Assembly: GCA_963514095.1 (NCBI GenBank) | Contig: OY741265.1 | Span: forward strand, 32,846,290-32,910,289 | Direction: 5' to 3' | Length of the DNA stretch: 64,000 nt | DNA from: Eutrigla gurnardus | Taxonomy: Eukaryota > Chordata > Actinopteri > Perciformes > Triglidae | Shown: positions 44,881 through 56,217 of the stretch, piece after piece | Layout: each line of letters starts with the position of its first letter | Position numbering within the stretch: position 1 is the first letter of the stretch | Translations under genes and position numbers: made by a program | Notes under the pieces: generated by a model | The model's input: only the letters and a program-made list of their open reading frames with translations | What the model was told of the DNA's origin: nothing | Database searches by the model: none

Positions 44881-46127
44881 TGGGTTCACTTTAGCAGATT
44901 CACCATATTTAGTGGGAAAGAGAATTAACTGAGAATGAGAATGATGGACCAGGGAGTCTTTTCAACTGCTATATGACCGAACCAGCCAATGCACAGAAAT
45001 AGACACTGCAATGAGGAAGTTATCCCACCGATGAAGGCTGCCCTAGAAGAACATGTCAAGAGAGCACTTACCAAGGAGGACATGTGTGGGGTCAGATGCT
45101 GGGACCTACACCAGAACTACCTTCACCATGTAAATGGGGCTGGTCAAAGACATCTGAGGGTTATTATGCACCCTTCTGGACATGCCTGCGGGATGCAAGC
45201 CAGTCCAGCTATGAACTTGTCTCCTGTCAATGTAGGAAGGGTTGTGTTAGGCAGTGCAGGTGCAAAAAAGCTGCCTTAGAATGCACAGCTCTTTGTTACT
45301 GTGAAGGGGAGTGCTAAATAGACTTTCCAGCGCTGGACCTACTTAGACTCTCACATATTTTGAGTCTTTAATTGCAGCTTCTGAGCAATTCTGATGTCCA
45401 TTCACTTTACTTCAGATCCAGAAAAATATAATGACACAAAGATCATCCAAATCAGAGAAATCTATGCAACTTTATTGCAACTACCATTCTTTGCTCGATG
45501 GCTGCCATCTTGGTCAACATCTTGAAATCAACATCACATTATATCCATCATTAATATGAAAATTGATCTTAAAGCAGTTGTCACTGGCAGCCAATTTGGA
45601 AAATGACTGCCATATTGATCATTTATGAGGGTCCATATGTATATTTTTGTTTATTTAGCCATAACGGTATCAAATTTGATGTTGTATTAAATATTATCCA
45701 TTGTTAATGTGAAATCTATTATATATTATCTATCTATAAACAGTTGTCACTGGTGGCCATCTTGAAAAATGGTTGCCATATTCAAAATGGCTGCCATATT
45801 CAAAATGCGTCCTGCCTCCACATCTAATTTTTGTCATATTGAAAAGTCTTGATCCCTCCACATTTTCCCCATATCTTTGGCTATAACTGTACCAAAATGT
45901 ATGTTTCTATCACCAATTATCCATTGTTAATGTGAAATTTAATCTAAAAACAGTCGTCACTAGTGGCCATCTCTAAAAATGGTCACCATATTGAAAATTT
46001 GTTGTGCCTCCACATCTAATTTTGTTCTTTATGCCTTTGGCTACAAGCATACCAAATTTCATGCTTTTATGCATGATCATTTTTATTCCTCTTTAGTCAA
46101 CTTTAGCATGGGGTGCCTAAGCTTTTG

Positions 46128-46135
46128 CATAGCAC

Positions 46136-46171
<36 letters not shown>

Positions 46172-46179
46172 GTGCTATG
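46128..46179. repeat. Perfect 52-bp palindrome with (AT)n centre
   Basis: CATAGCACTGAAT, then (AT)n, then ATTCAGTGCTATG: every base pairs with its mirror, so the sequence can extrude as a hairpin. It marks the junction between the CXC-type unit and the partial copy of the long inverted-repeat arm. Confidence 0.9.
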
Positions 46180-46757
46180 TCCAACTTCAGAGCTTCAGAG
46201 CCATATTCCAAAAAACTTACAACAAGTATCAGGTTCAAACTTACTTTTTTTGAAAGATCATATTCTTGTTAAAATCATATTAAAAAATCGGGAGGGTGTT
46301 TTGCCTCAATTTGTCGCAGTGATTTTTTAAAATCCTGATTTTGGTGGGGGTTTTGTGGCCGTTTTTGGTACTGCATGTTCTAACAGCCTACTAGTAAACA
46401 TCACAGCAGGGCAATTCAACTGTGTTTTTTACCATTTACCAAAGATTTACATGTGATTAAATGCTACTGATAAATTTAGCCTCACGAAAACATTCAAATG
46501 TAGCACAGTTTTTGTGAAAGAGGCAATAAGTCCTTGAATGTGAGTTGAACATGTTGAAAGCAGCTTTTAATGTCTTAAACCATGAACAAACATGATAGCA
46601 TAATATTGAAGACTGCAGATTTTGTCATACTTTAAGTATATACATTACACAACCAAATCAAATAATAATCTTAATTTGAGCATAAAGATTTAACATTACA
46701 GTAGAAAAGTCTCCAAAGTTTGATATTGAATAACAGTTTGTCTCTATGCTCACTATG
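46180..46757. mobile_element. Partial third copy of the 1.1-kb inverted-repeat arm
   Basis: 46180-46757 matches the left arm of the element at 33614-38844 (for example CAAACTTACTTTTTTTGAAA and TTTGTGGCCGTTTTTGGTAC). It is truncated at its outer end and stops at CTCTATGCTCACTATG, the same inner boundary where the core begins in the other element. No L2 is present here, confirming that the L2 in the other copy is an insertion. Confidence 0.85.
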
Positions 46758-47478
46758 CAACTGCATTCCTGGATTCCAGAAGAGCAAAAAGGCGAATTTG
46801 CCCTTCGGGGAGACACCAGAGACGGGCTGGATAGGCAAATCCACGGTATTTGTTATGGCGAGCCAGCGATTTCCCCACGGTGTCAAACTCTCGCCGCCTT
46901 AGAACTGTAGCTGGGAGCCAACATGGTGGATGTCGCGTTTCTTCATCGCTGCTCTGAGCACAGACTCTCTTTGTGAATATTGTAGAAACCGGACCAAGAC
47001 GCTTCTCGGGGGCTTGTCCAGGGCCACAGCGGGAGCCCAGGCTCGGTGGCCGTGTTCCATCTCCAACAAGGGATAATCAGCAGGCAGGCCGACTAAAGTC
47101 GGTAATGTTGTCTGAAGAAAGTCCGCAAGGGGGATGTTGCCTGGAGGTTGACAATCTTCAGATTTTTACGTCGGCCGCGGTTTTCTAAGTCGTCAATTTT
47201 CAGTTGCAGCTGCTTCACTGTTATTTCCATGGCGACTATGCAGGTGTCGTGGGCACCGTGGCTGTCCTCTGTGGCGGAGACCCTTTCCTCGACCGCTTCC
47301 ATGCGCTTTTACAGGTCCGTCACTCGGTTAGAGAGAGTCAATAAAGAGCTCTCCACTGAGGCGACGGATACTTTTATTTCGCTCAGTGCACCAGGCGAGC
47401 GCCGACTGATTCATCCATGTGGTTCGCCCGGGAGGCCACAGACTTTATTTCAGCTAAGATCTGCTCCATAGTTGCTTG
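46758..47478 (-). pseudogene. L1-type LINE ORF1 fragment
   Basis: On the minus strand: a coiled-coil-like MEAVEERVSATEDSHGAHD and EITVKQLQLKIDDLENRGRR, then KNLKIVN, the start of the RNA-recognition fold. Later, in another frame, comes PPRSVLVRFLQYSQRESVLR. These are the order and motifs of L1 ORF1 (coiled coil, RRM, C-terminal domain). Several frameshifts. It abuts the truncated end of the L2/CR1-type LINE to its right. Confidence 0.65.
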
Positions 47479-47489
47479 GTTAGTTAGCG

Positions 47490-47980
47490 TTAGCTCTGAA
47501 GTGTCAGCATCACCTTGGTTAGCCTCGCTTGCCCATTAATATTGTTTTTGGCAATGATGTCCGAGAAGAAGGATTGTCTTGCATTTCTCAGTTCCAGGTT
47601 GTCGATTCTAAGTATCATAAAGAACGTGGAGATTTGTTTTACACCACCTACGTTCAGCTTTCCGACACTCTTTTTTCTGTTATTACCAACGTGGCATTTC
47701 TCCATAGAGACCTTTTTTTTTTGCCCGGGGCCAATTTCAGCTTAGTGGGCGCAATGGCATCAATAATATTTGTGATTTTCACATTGAAATTGTCAACAAG
47801 CTCATTTACTGAGACCCAAGGGAGGGAGGGTGTGGAGGAGAACACCTGAGTAAATGTTTCACAGATGTTTTCTGTGATATACCGTTTTTTGATTACTTTT
47901 CTTTGAACATTTGTCTGCACAGAGATAGCACTCTCAAAGAAAACACAGGAATGATCAGAAAGAGCAACGTCAGTCACAAC
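47490..47980 (-). pseudogene. LINE ORF2 endonuclease end and linker (second part)
   Basis: MTDVALSDHSCVFFESAI holds the S-D-H terminal motif of the endonuclease, followed by the linker ending LWRNATLV and, in a shifted frame, RNARQSFFSDIIAKN, the usual sequence before RT. It is cut off at about 47485, so the RT is absent here. Confidence 0.75.
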
Positions 47981-48437
47981 AACCTTTGGACATGATCAAG
48001 TCCAGGGTGTGACCTTTGTTTTGAGTGGGCTCTGTCTAGGGTTGCAAAGGGGCGGAAAATTCTGGAAAGTTTCCGGTAAATTTCCACGGGAACTTAAGCT
48101 TGGGAATTTTTTTTTTTTTTATAACTTTCTTTATTGGAAGCAATTCCACAGGTAGCAACACATCAGTACAGCGTGACATAGAGGACTTCCATTCCAACAT
48201 TTTCCCCCATTTTTTTTACCCCTCCCACAATCCCGACCCACTCAAAGGTGAACAGTTCTATGAGTCCAATAACATGTAAACAGTACAGAGTACATACAAC
48301 AAATACATGAATAAGGAAAATGATAAGGTAGGCAAGTAAATGAAATTAAAATGTTAAAAACAAGAAGAAAAAAAAAAAAAAACCAACAATAATTCAATAA
48401 AATAAATGAAATTAAAATAAATAAATAGGGGGGGGGC

Positions 48438-51400
48438 TCAGTCGTCACAATCAGGCAGAGAAGTCAAAGATTCAATATGATTTAAGAGAGGTTTCCAAGT
48501 CTTTTCAAAATGACCTAAGGAAGCATTGAGGGAAAATCTAAGCTTTTCAAGTTTAATGGACAGTAGCACTTCTTTCACCCACCTACTATGAGATGGAGGT
48601 TGAGGGTGTTTCCAATTAAGAAGTATGAGTCGCCTAGCCAACAGGGTGGCAAAGGGAAGAACAGTACGGAAAACTTGAGAGGCAAGAGGCTGCAGGGGGG
48701 AACCAAATAGGCCCAAGAGAGGATCAGGAGATATAGTAGTGTTATATGCTGTGCTAAGAGTATTAAAGATTTCAGACCAAAAAATGGTAAGCTTGGGACA
48801 GAACCAAAACATATGGGAATGGTCAGCTGGAGATTGTTTGCACCTATTACATGAATCAGTTACATTGGGATAAATCCGAGATAGCCTCAAATTGGTGTAA
48901 TGAGCTTTGTGCACAACTTTACACTGTAGGAGGCCGTGTCTTGCACAGATTGAAGAGGAGTGAACCAACCGTAAAACTTGTTGCCAATAATCATCGGGCA
49001 AAGTGGTCCCAAGCTCTTGCTCCCATGACTCTTTGGGACCGGGGTGTCAATAGCAGAATTAATGAGACCGTAAATATTAGAAATTAGCCGCTTTTGTTTA
49101 GGATCAAGAGCCAGTAATGAGTCAACCAAAGTTTCAGGGGGGCGACTAGGAAATTTGGGGTTCTGGTTCTGAATAAAATGCCTTGCCTGGAAAAAACGAA
49201 AAAGGTGGGATTTAGGCAGGTCAAATTTTGTTGAGAGCTCAGAAAAGGACATAAAGGTCCCTTGGTTGTAAAGGTCCCTGAATTTAGTTATCCCTTTGTC
49301 AAACCAAGTCCTAAAAGCCAAGTCGGTGCAGGAGGGCAGAAATAGGTGATTGTTTACAATGGGGGAGAGGTCTGAGGCTCTATGGAGGCCTAGGCTTTTC
49401 CTAAATTGAATCCAGATTCTTAAGGAGTTACTTACTACTGGGTTTAAGGTAAAATTGGAGGCAGTCAAGGGGAGTTGGGAGCAAGCCAGGGAATGAAGGG
49501 AAAGTTTAGAGGATGCTAGTTCCATATCTACCCAAGCAGGGCGCTCTTCATCTGCTGTGTTGTTAATCCAGTATAAAAGTTTATTAACATTACAGGACCA
49601 GTAATAGTGTAAGAAATTGGGCAACGCTAAGCCACCTAGAGCCTTTGGGAGCTGCAGGACTGATCTTCTAATGCGTGGGTTTTTTTTGCCCCAGAGGAAG
49701 GAGCTTATTAATTGATCAAGCGATCTAAAAAAGGACTTTTTAATAAGGACAGGGATATGTGAAAATAGATATAAAAATTTGGGTAAAACAACCATTTTAA
49801 CTAAACTAGCACGACCTACTAAGGATAGAGGGAGACCAGACCATCTGTCAAAGTCTTGTTTACACCTCTCAAGGAGAGGAGCAAAATTTTTGGAGAAAAG
49901 TTGATTGATTGAATTAGTAACCTGCACCCCCAAGTATTTAAATCCATCAGTAGCATATTTGAAAGGGAAAAAATCGGGGGGTATATTTCTGGCCAGATGA
50001 TTGATGGGGAGAAGTTCACTCTTGTGGAGGTTAAGCTTATAACCTGAATACAACCCAAATCTGTCTAAGATATTTAGAACCACAGGGAGAGAGGCAGCTG
50101 GATTAGACATGTACAAAAGGAGGTCATCGGCATACAAAGATAATTTATGGACTGTACCAGCTCTGGTGATGCCCTCAAACCCACCCTCCTGACGTAGCCA
50201 GATGGCTAGAGGCTCAATAGCTATGGCAAATAGGAGGGGGGAAAGAGGGCAGCCCTGTCTGGTTCCACGATAGAGTGGAAATGGGGCGGACTGGAGTCCA
50301 TTTGTGTGGACGGAGGCGACTGGGTTGGCATAAAGCAATTTGATCCAAGATATAAATTCTGGGGGGAAGCCAAATTTCTGCAAAAAAAAAAAAAGGAAGC
50401 TCCACTCCACCCTGTCGAAGGCCTTTTCTGCATCTAGTGAGATAATCACTTCCGGGATATTCGAGCTGGGAGCACTAATGATATTTAAGAGCCTCCTTGT
50501 GTTATGAAATGAGTGCCTTCCAAGCATGAAACCTGTTTGGTCAGTAGATATTATATTTGATAGGACTTGTTGTAGGCGTTGGGCTAGGATGACAGGATCT
50601 TTAGGTCAACATTTAAGAGCGAAATGGGCCTGTAACTACCGCACAAAAGAGGATCTTTATCACACTTAAGCAACAGAGAAATAGAGGCCTCCGACAGGGT
50701 GGAAGGTAGGCGACCCCCAGCAAAGGATTCATTATACATTCTCTGGAGGGCTGGAGCAATGGTAGCAGAAAATAGTTTAAAAAACTCAACCGTGAACCCG
50801 TCAGGGCCTGGGGTTTTACCATTCTGGAGTGACATAATCGCCTCCTGTACTTCCCTGGCCGAAATTGGATTTCCCAACTCCCTACACAAATCCTCATTTA
50901 TTTTAGGAAAAACAATCCTATCCAGAGGGTTGTCTCCATCCCAAACATCTGAAGGGCATTGTGAAGAGTAAAGGTTAGAATAGAAAGAACAAAATATCTT
51001 ATTAATCTTGATAGGATCTGAGGTAACTTCACCTGACGTGGGTTTGATCTTGGGGATCAGTCTGGACAGTACGGCTGCACGTGCCTGATGCGCTAATAAT
51101 CTTCCTGCTTTGTCTCCAGTCTCAAAGAAACGTTGTTTAGCGAGGAATAACTGCTTCTGTGTTTTGCTGGTGGACAATAAATCAAATTTAGACTGAAGCT
51201 GAAGGCGTTCTTTATAAAGAGCAGGGGTTGGAGTTGTAGCATACAAATTGTCAATTTTAAATATCTCTTTGGTGAGTGTCTCTAACTCCACCCTTTCTGC
51301 CTTCTTTAGGGATGAAACATATGAAATAATTTGCCCACGCATAAACACCTTAAAGGTTTCCCACAAAGTACATCTAGAGATCTCTGGAGAATCATTAGTA

Positions 51401-52449
51401 TCAAAGAACAAGGAGATCTGCGTATGAAGGAAGTCTTTTAAAGGAAGCTTGAGCTAGCAAAGAAGAGTTAAGTCTCCACTGTCTGGAGGGGGGGACCCGA
51501 CTAGGAAAGTTAATATCCACAGATACAGGGGCGTGGTCCGAGATAACAATGCTATGGTACTCACATGGGTGGACCTCTGGTAAAAAATAATTATCCAGGA
51601 GAAAAAAATCTATCCGCGAATATGAATGATGGACATGTGGGAAAAAAAGGAAAAAGCTTTGTCTGAATGGGATTTAGCTCTCCACGGGTCAAATAAACCT
51701 AAACTGGTCCTATATGTGTCAAGGACTTTAGCTGACTTGGACAACACCTGAGGATTAGAGGAGGATCTGTCTAGGGAGGGGTTTTGAATCAAATTGAAGT
51801 CGCCACCAATTATTAAGTAATGGTCATCAATTTTAGGAAGGGAGGAAAAAAAGCTTGTAATAAATTTATCATCATCCCATGTAGGTGCATAAACACAGGC
51901 CATTACCACAGGGATTCCACATAGACTACCAGAAATAATTACAAATCGACCATTAGGGTCTTCAATGGAGTTTGACAACTCAAACGGAACGTTTTTATGT
52001 ATGAGGATTGCTGCGCCCCTCGCCCTTACTGGGAATTTAGAATGAAATAGATGCCCTATCCAAGGTCGCTTAATACGGTTAACCTCTGAGGAGCAGAGGT
52101 GAGTTTCCTGTAAAAAGAAAATGTCACCCCTGAGTTGCTTTAAATGCGTCATTACCTTGTTACGTTTAATGAGCTGGTTGGCGCCCTTCAGGTTCCAAGA
52201 GATAAAGCGAAGATTCTTATCCAGAGTTATCATATCATAAAGAAACAAGGAGCTCTCCACGGGCCGATGCAACTCCTGAGCCAAAGAAAAAGGGGGGAAA
52301 ACAAAACAAAAACACAGGCCAAAAACACATATACAAGAATACCTCCCTCCCACCTCCCTCCCCCCACCCTTTCCCGTATACAAACCAAACTCATCCACAT
52401 CTTCGATCCCAACAGGATAACACCTTCTGCTTCCATAACCTTCGCTCAT
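48438..52449 (-). pseudogene. L1-type ORF2 (endonuclease, reverse transcriptase), frameshifted
   Basis: Endonuclease: LRFISWNLKGANQ, FFLQETH, YAPTWDDD, IIGGDFN and, in a shifted frame, SRIDFFLLDNYF and SDHAPVSV. RT: NGKTPGPDGFTVEFFK, YRPISLLNVDLKI, LDAEKAFDRVEW, GTRQGCPLSPLLFAIAIEPL and catalytic YADDLLLYM. C-terminus: the WFCPKL-containing CNRC-x6-H-x2-H cluster (DSCNRCKQSPADHSHMFWFC). Frame changes fall near 51640, 51430, 50580 and 49035; the domains between are intact. Either recent decay or sequencing indels could explain them. Confidence 0.85.
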
Positions 52450-52566
52450 TCAAGAGGTCATCCAAATGAACAATATATAAAACATACACCACGTTTTAAA
52501 GAACGACTTGAGATTATAGAAAGTCAACATTAGTCATGACATTTAGCCTACCAAAGGTGAACAGGC

Positions 52567-53850
52567 TAGGGCTGCTCGATTATGGCAAAAATCATAATCA
52601 CGATTATTTTGATTGATATTGTAATCACGATTATTAAAGACGATTATTCATTGCTTTGAGAACAAGCATTTATTGAACTTTGAACTCTGGTATTTCTTTT
52701 AACACGATAAGTTTGAACTGAAAAACAAGAAAAATGCAAATAAATAAGAGAAAAATATATTATATAAAATGGAAAGGAAAGGAATGGTCCTTTCCACTCC
52801 CTGCCCTAAATATGTGTGTATATAGTGTACTTCTTCTGTGCCATTTATGTATTTAACTTTCTCTATCACTTCAATAACTCTTTGACCGTCATTTGCTCTG
52901 CTCTGAACTCCTCTGTGTCTCCCGTTTGGGCAAACAACGACTCATGGCCAAACGTAAATCAGGCTTTCCGATTGGCTGTAAAAGCCGCTATGGGAGCCAA
53001 TACGAGCGTCCGATGCATAAACGTGACTCTATACGTCACGAGCAAGATGGCGGATGAAAATACTGATCGATATACATAACAAAACGGAGAAATGCGCCTC
53101 GGAGACGAGGAGACATCTAGTCACATCTTTACGCATTTGTTTTGTCAGAAACAAATCGCTCACATGGACAAGCAGGGTTCCGTTGTTTAGGCCCGTTTCT
53201 CTAGTTTAAGAGGAAAAAAACGCATTTTTTTTTAATGTCCGTAGAACACACCATAAACATTTTAGTCCCGTCCCGTCTCGTTTACGAAAACGAAGCAGAC
53301 ATCTCGTCATAGTTTTTATCATCAAGGATCTATTTTTAGCTCGTCATCGTCTCGTCTTAGTCATAGAAAAATGCTTTTGACGAACATATTTCGTCATAGT
53401 TTTTGTTAACGAAATTAACACTGGTGTGTGGACTTCAAATGATTAAATAAATTGGTCGTGTTCCCTTGAGGGGCAGACACGGTCGCGTGACATATCTTGC
53501 ACAATATCTTTGTTTGTTCCGGGTCAGACGCCTCGAAACCGAAGTGTTTCCACACCACAGAAGTTGCTTTCCCTCTCTTCGCGACCAAAGGCTGCCTTTC
53601 TGCCATTTTCTACCGTCTTCTTCCCAAATACCTACTGGCAATACGCACCGGCATGGCTGAAAGCGAAACTTTTTAGGCAGGGGCGGGGCGGAGCGGAGTG
53701 CACAGGTGGGGATGGAAGGGTTCGCTACATTTACCATACAAGACACGGCGTGCGGCAGAATGATCGTTTTTTTACGATTATCTTGTTTTCATGATCGAGG
53801 GAAGCCAAAATCGTAATCGTAATCGAAATTCAATTAATCGCCCAGCCCTA
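52567..53850 (-). mobile_element. hAT element with BED finger (GAACAGGC duplication)
   Basis: The ends TAGGGCTGCTCGATTATGG and, in complement, TAGGGCTGGGCGATTAATTG are flanked by the perfect 8-bp duplication GAACAGGC (52559-52566 and 53851-53858), in the ORF1-ORF2 intergenic part of the L1. 1284 bp. It encodes a complete BED finger on the minus strand but no transposase core. A second repeat (about 53210-53430) with TTCGTTAAC-type ends may be nested in it. Confidence 0.9.
53415..53606 (-). pseudogene. BED zinc finger of a hAT transposase
   Basis: 63 codons from ATG: MAERQPLVAKRGKATSVVWK, then HFGFEASDPEQTKILCKICH and NTTNLFNHLKSTHQC. This is a full BED pattern: aromatic start (VWKHF), C-x2-C (CKIC), then H-x4-H (HLKSTH). 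BED fingers bind the transposon ends. The frame stops right after the finger because the transposase body is deleted and replaced by other repeat sequence. Confidence 0.82.
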
Positions 53851-54453
53851 GAACAGGCCATTAGTGAGATTTCTCAATATCTTCCTCAATAAAAAAAAAA
53901 GAAAAAACACACAAAAAAAACAAAAAACATCCTACTTAAGTTCTGCCACAAAACAGAAAAAGAAACAGAAAGGGGTAGAGAGGATAGAGGAAAATATATA
54001 AATAATAAAATAAAGTGTCTAATAAAGCAATGTTTCACATATGGTAAACACGAGTGTATCTGAGGCATATCAGTCAAACAAAGGACTCACTGAGATTAAC
54101 TTAAAATGTTTACCATCAAAATTAGGACAAAAAAAGATAGTGATGCCACCACATGATAGTGTTTCCCACACTACGCAGTCGGGGGGGAAAAAAAAAAAAA
54201 AAAGGAAAAAGAGTCCCCAACGTAATGGTGCAAAGTGCAAGTCTATGCACAAGGCTCCTGGAGCACGATCAAAGTAAACAGTTCACGTGTCTACCCGTTT
54301 CCATGGTTACCATGTCTCTCATTGAAGATGTCCGCAAAACAGTCAGTCTACAGGGCAGCAAACAGTGGCAGGAGTAGACAGCCTCATTTAAACAAGCGGG
54401 GGGGGGGGGGGAAACCCCAAGTGTGCGCGACAGCGGGGAACACTTACTGCGTC

Positions 54454-55362
54454 TCACTCTTTATCCATCACTCGCTCGTTGTAGAATGCGTGTGCGTCCT
54501 CCGGAGTTTCAAAAGTGAACGTTTCATCCTCGTATGAAACTTGCAGACGAGCAGGGAAGAGAAGTCTGAACTTAACTCCTTTCTTGTAGAGAGCTTGCTT
54601 GATTTTGTTGAAAGCGGCTCGTTTCTTTGCAGTAATGGCGCTGACGTCTGGGTACACCCGGAGCGTTGTTTCACGGTGCTTAAGCTCATGTTGCCTGGCC
54701 CAACGAAGCACTTTCTCCCTCTCCTGAAAACGATGAAAGCATATCACAAAAGGCCTGGGTCTGCCTCCCGGTCCAGGTTTAGGGGCAAGGGAGCGATGTG
54801 CTCCCTCGAGCTCCGGGGGTCTGGTGAAGATGCCGGGGCCGAGGTTTTCCATCAGCAGATCAGATATGAACTCGGTCGGGTCCCGTCCCTTTTCACTGCC
54901 CTCAGGGATGTTAATTATCCGGAGGTTGACTCTACGGGACCTGTTTTCCAGATCGTCGAGGCGGTCTTGAAGAGACTTGTTTTGGGCTTCCAGTATCTTC
55001 ACTGTTTTTTCCGTGCTTGTTATGCGCTCGAAGTTGTCCCCGGCCAGGGTCTCTGCAGCAACGAGGCGGCCATTAAAGTGATTCACCGTCTCACGAAGTG
55101 CGTCCACCGAGGACTGTAATGGTTTAACAGACTCCTGGATTAAGGTTGACATGTCCTTCAGTAGCGAGGCTCGTTGTTTCTCCAGTTCAGAAACCAGCTG
55201 GTCCGTTGATAAAATGTCCGGCGAGGCTTTGACGAGACCAGGTGTGTCGCTGGTATCCAGGCTTGCGGCCGCCATTTTAGCAAGTTTGCTAGCTACAGTA
55301 GCCGCCGCGGAGACGCCACGGGTGACTGGACAGTTAGAAGTACTCACTTTAGTTTTAGTCAT
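54454..55362 (-). CDS. L1-type ORF1 protein, intact
   Basis: 302 codons from ATG at 55362 (MTKTKVSTSNCPV) to a stop at 54454. N-terminal low-complexity part, then a coiled coil about residues 60-145 (heptads in LQSSVDALRETVNHF to KSLQDRLDDLENRSRR). Next is an RRM starting VNLRIINIPEGSEKG with PFVICFHRFQEREKVLRWAR, and a C-terminal domain with LRVYPDVSAITAKKR and VKFRLLFPARLQV. This is the trimeric, RNA-binding ORF1p layout of L1 elements. No frameshift, unlike ORF2, so the copy is young. Confidence 0.88.
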   Translation of the reverse strand: MTKTKVSTSNCPVTRGVSAAATVASKLAKMAAASLDTSDTPGLVKASPDILSTDQLVSELEKQRASLLKDMSTLIQESVKPLQSSVDALRETVNHFNGRLVAAETLAGDNFERITSTEKTVKILEAQNKSLQDRLDDLENRSRRVNLRIINIPEGSEKGRDPTEFISDLLMENLGPGIFTRPPELEGAHRSLAPKPGPGGRPRPFVICFHRFQEREKVLRWARQHELKHRETTLRVYPDVSAITAKKRAAFNKIKQALYKKGVKFRLLFPARLQVSYEDETFTFETPEDAHAFYNERVMDKE

Positions 55363-55791
55363 TTCACGACTGGGTTTAAGTTTAAACTGCAATTCGCAAC
55401 TTCCCCGACTAAATTGTGGTGTTTACAGGGATATACTAACAGTTCAATCGGGAGACCTCTTTCGAGCGGCTTTCTCCTACATCGTCACCCAGGGAAGTCT
55501 CGCTTGGGAATTTTGGAAATATTCCATATTTGGAAACTTTCCATGGGAATTAATGGAAATTTAGGGGAACTAACTGGGAATATATTATATCCAAGCATAA
55601 ATATGAACAGAAGTCTTAAGAAAACATCCATACAAAATGTTTTCAACAGATATTTCAACAGATTTATTTGAAAGTAGAACAGAACATGTTTTAATTAGTT
55701 GTTTCATGGGTGAAGTAAAAAAAAAAGGAATGTTAGGTTCAATACTCCCAACTCCACTCATTCAAAAATGGAATGGAATGTTCATGCAATG

Positions 55792-55919
<128 letters not shown>

Positions 55920-56217
55920 TGCTTTTTTTTTTTTTTCAAACTTTTAAAATCGTAGACTAGAGCTGTAATAAATATATTTCCCTATAATAGTATCAAAACT
56001 TACTTCACTTTGTTTAGTCCAGAAGCTCAAATGTGTGCCTACAATAGTCTTTGTGCTTCAGGCTCAAAAGTGGAAAGTTTCCATTTTGCAACCCTAGCTC
56101 TGTCACATGCTGAACAGTCCATAGTTATCAATGACACAACACAGTTTTTTAGTCCCCCTGTCATGGAGTTTGTCAACATGAATGTTAAAATCACCAACAA
56201 CAACCACACAGTCAAAG

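Larger units (their letters stand above)
43275..45320 (+). pseudogene. Unknown mobile-element gene with HEKADSR, DTDVVV and CXC-like region
   Basis: Pieces in order: LEDKQLVVTNDVDVLSKP, then HEKADSRMLSHVAHAARNG and TVDTDVVV (43370-43470). After the L2 insertion come LAVAVVQGLQPKDELWLAFG and AHEIAAGLG (43935-44060), then FAGHGKKTAW (frame shifted). After a further insert come IPPMKAALEEHVKRA (45021) and a C-terminal Cys-rich segment, CQCRKGCVRQCRCKKAALEC then CYCEGEC (45227-45317). The last resembles a tesmin/TSO1 CXC metal-binding motif. The acidic D-T-D-V next to H-E-x-A-D-S-R suggests a nuclease-like fold; that is inference. Stops and frameshifts are present. Confidence 0.5.
42870..46127 (+). 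mobile_element. Transposon-like unit with DTDV and CXC-type ORF remnants
   Basis: A central coding remnant (43275-45320) is flanked by repeats containing the phrase CAAAATGGCTGCCA and its complement: left 42880-43150, right about 45480-46030 in degenerate tandem units of about 150 bp (ATTATCCATTGTTAATGTGA recurs). The left and right flanks are in inverted relation, as in a DNA transposon. An L2 copy (43469-43924) and another unclassified insert (about 44265-44880) split the coding part. The superfamily is not established. Confidence 0.5.
48111..55501 (-). mobile_element. Near full-length L1-type LINE
   Basis: Minus strand, flanked by the 13-bp duplication GCTTGGGAATTTT (48098-48110 and 55502-55514). 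It has a 5' UTR, an intact ORF1, an intergenic region carrying a hAT insertion, an ORF2 with endonuclease, RT and a Cys-rich C-terminus, and a 3' UTR ending in poly-A (T run on +). About 6.1 kb without the hAT. It belongs to the L1/Tx1 group by both ORFs. Confidence 0.9.

Noticed and set aside
45021..45320. Host tesmin/LIN54-type gene
   Set aside because: Only one CXC-like cluster, no introns and broken frames; surrounded by transposon repeats and linked to the DTDV segment seen in mobile elements.
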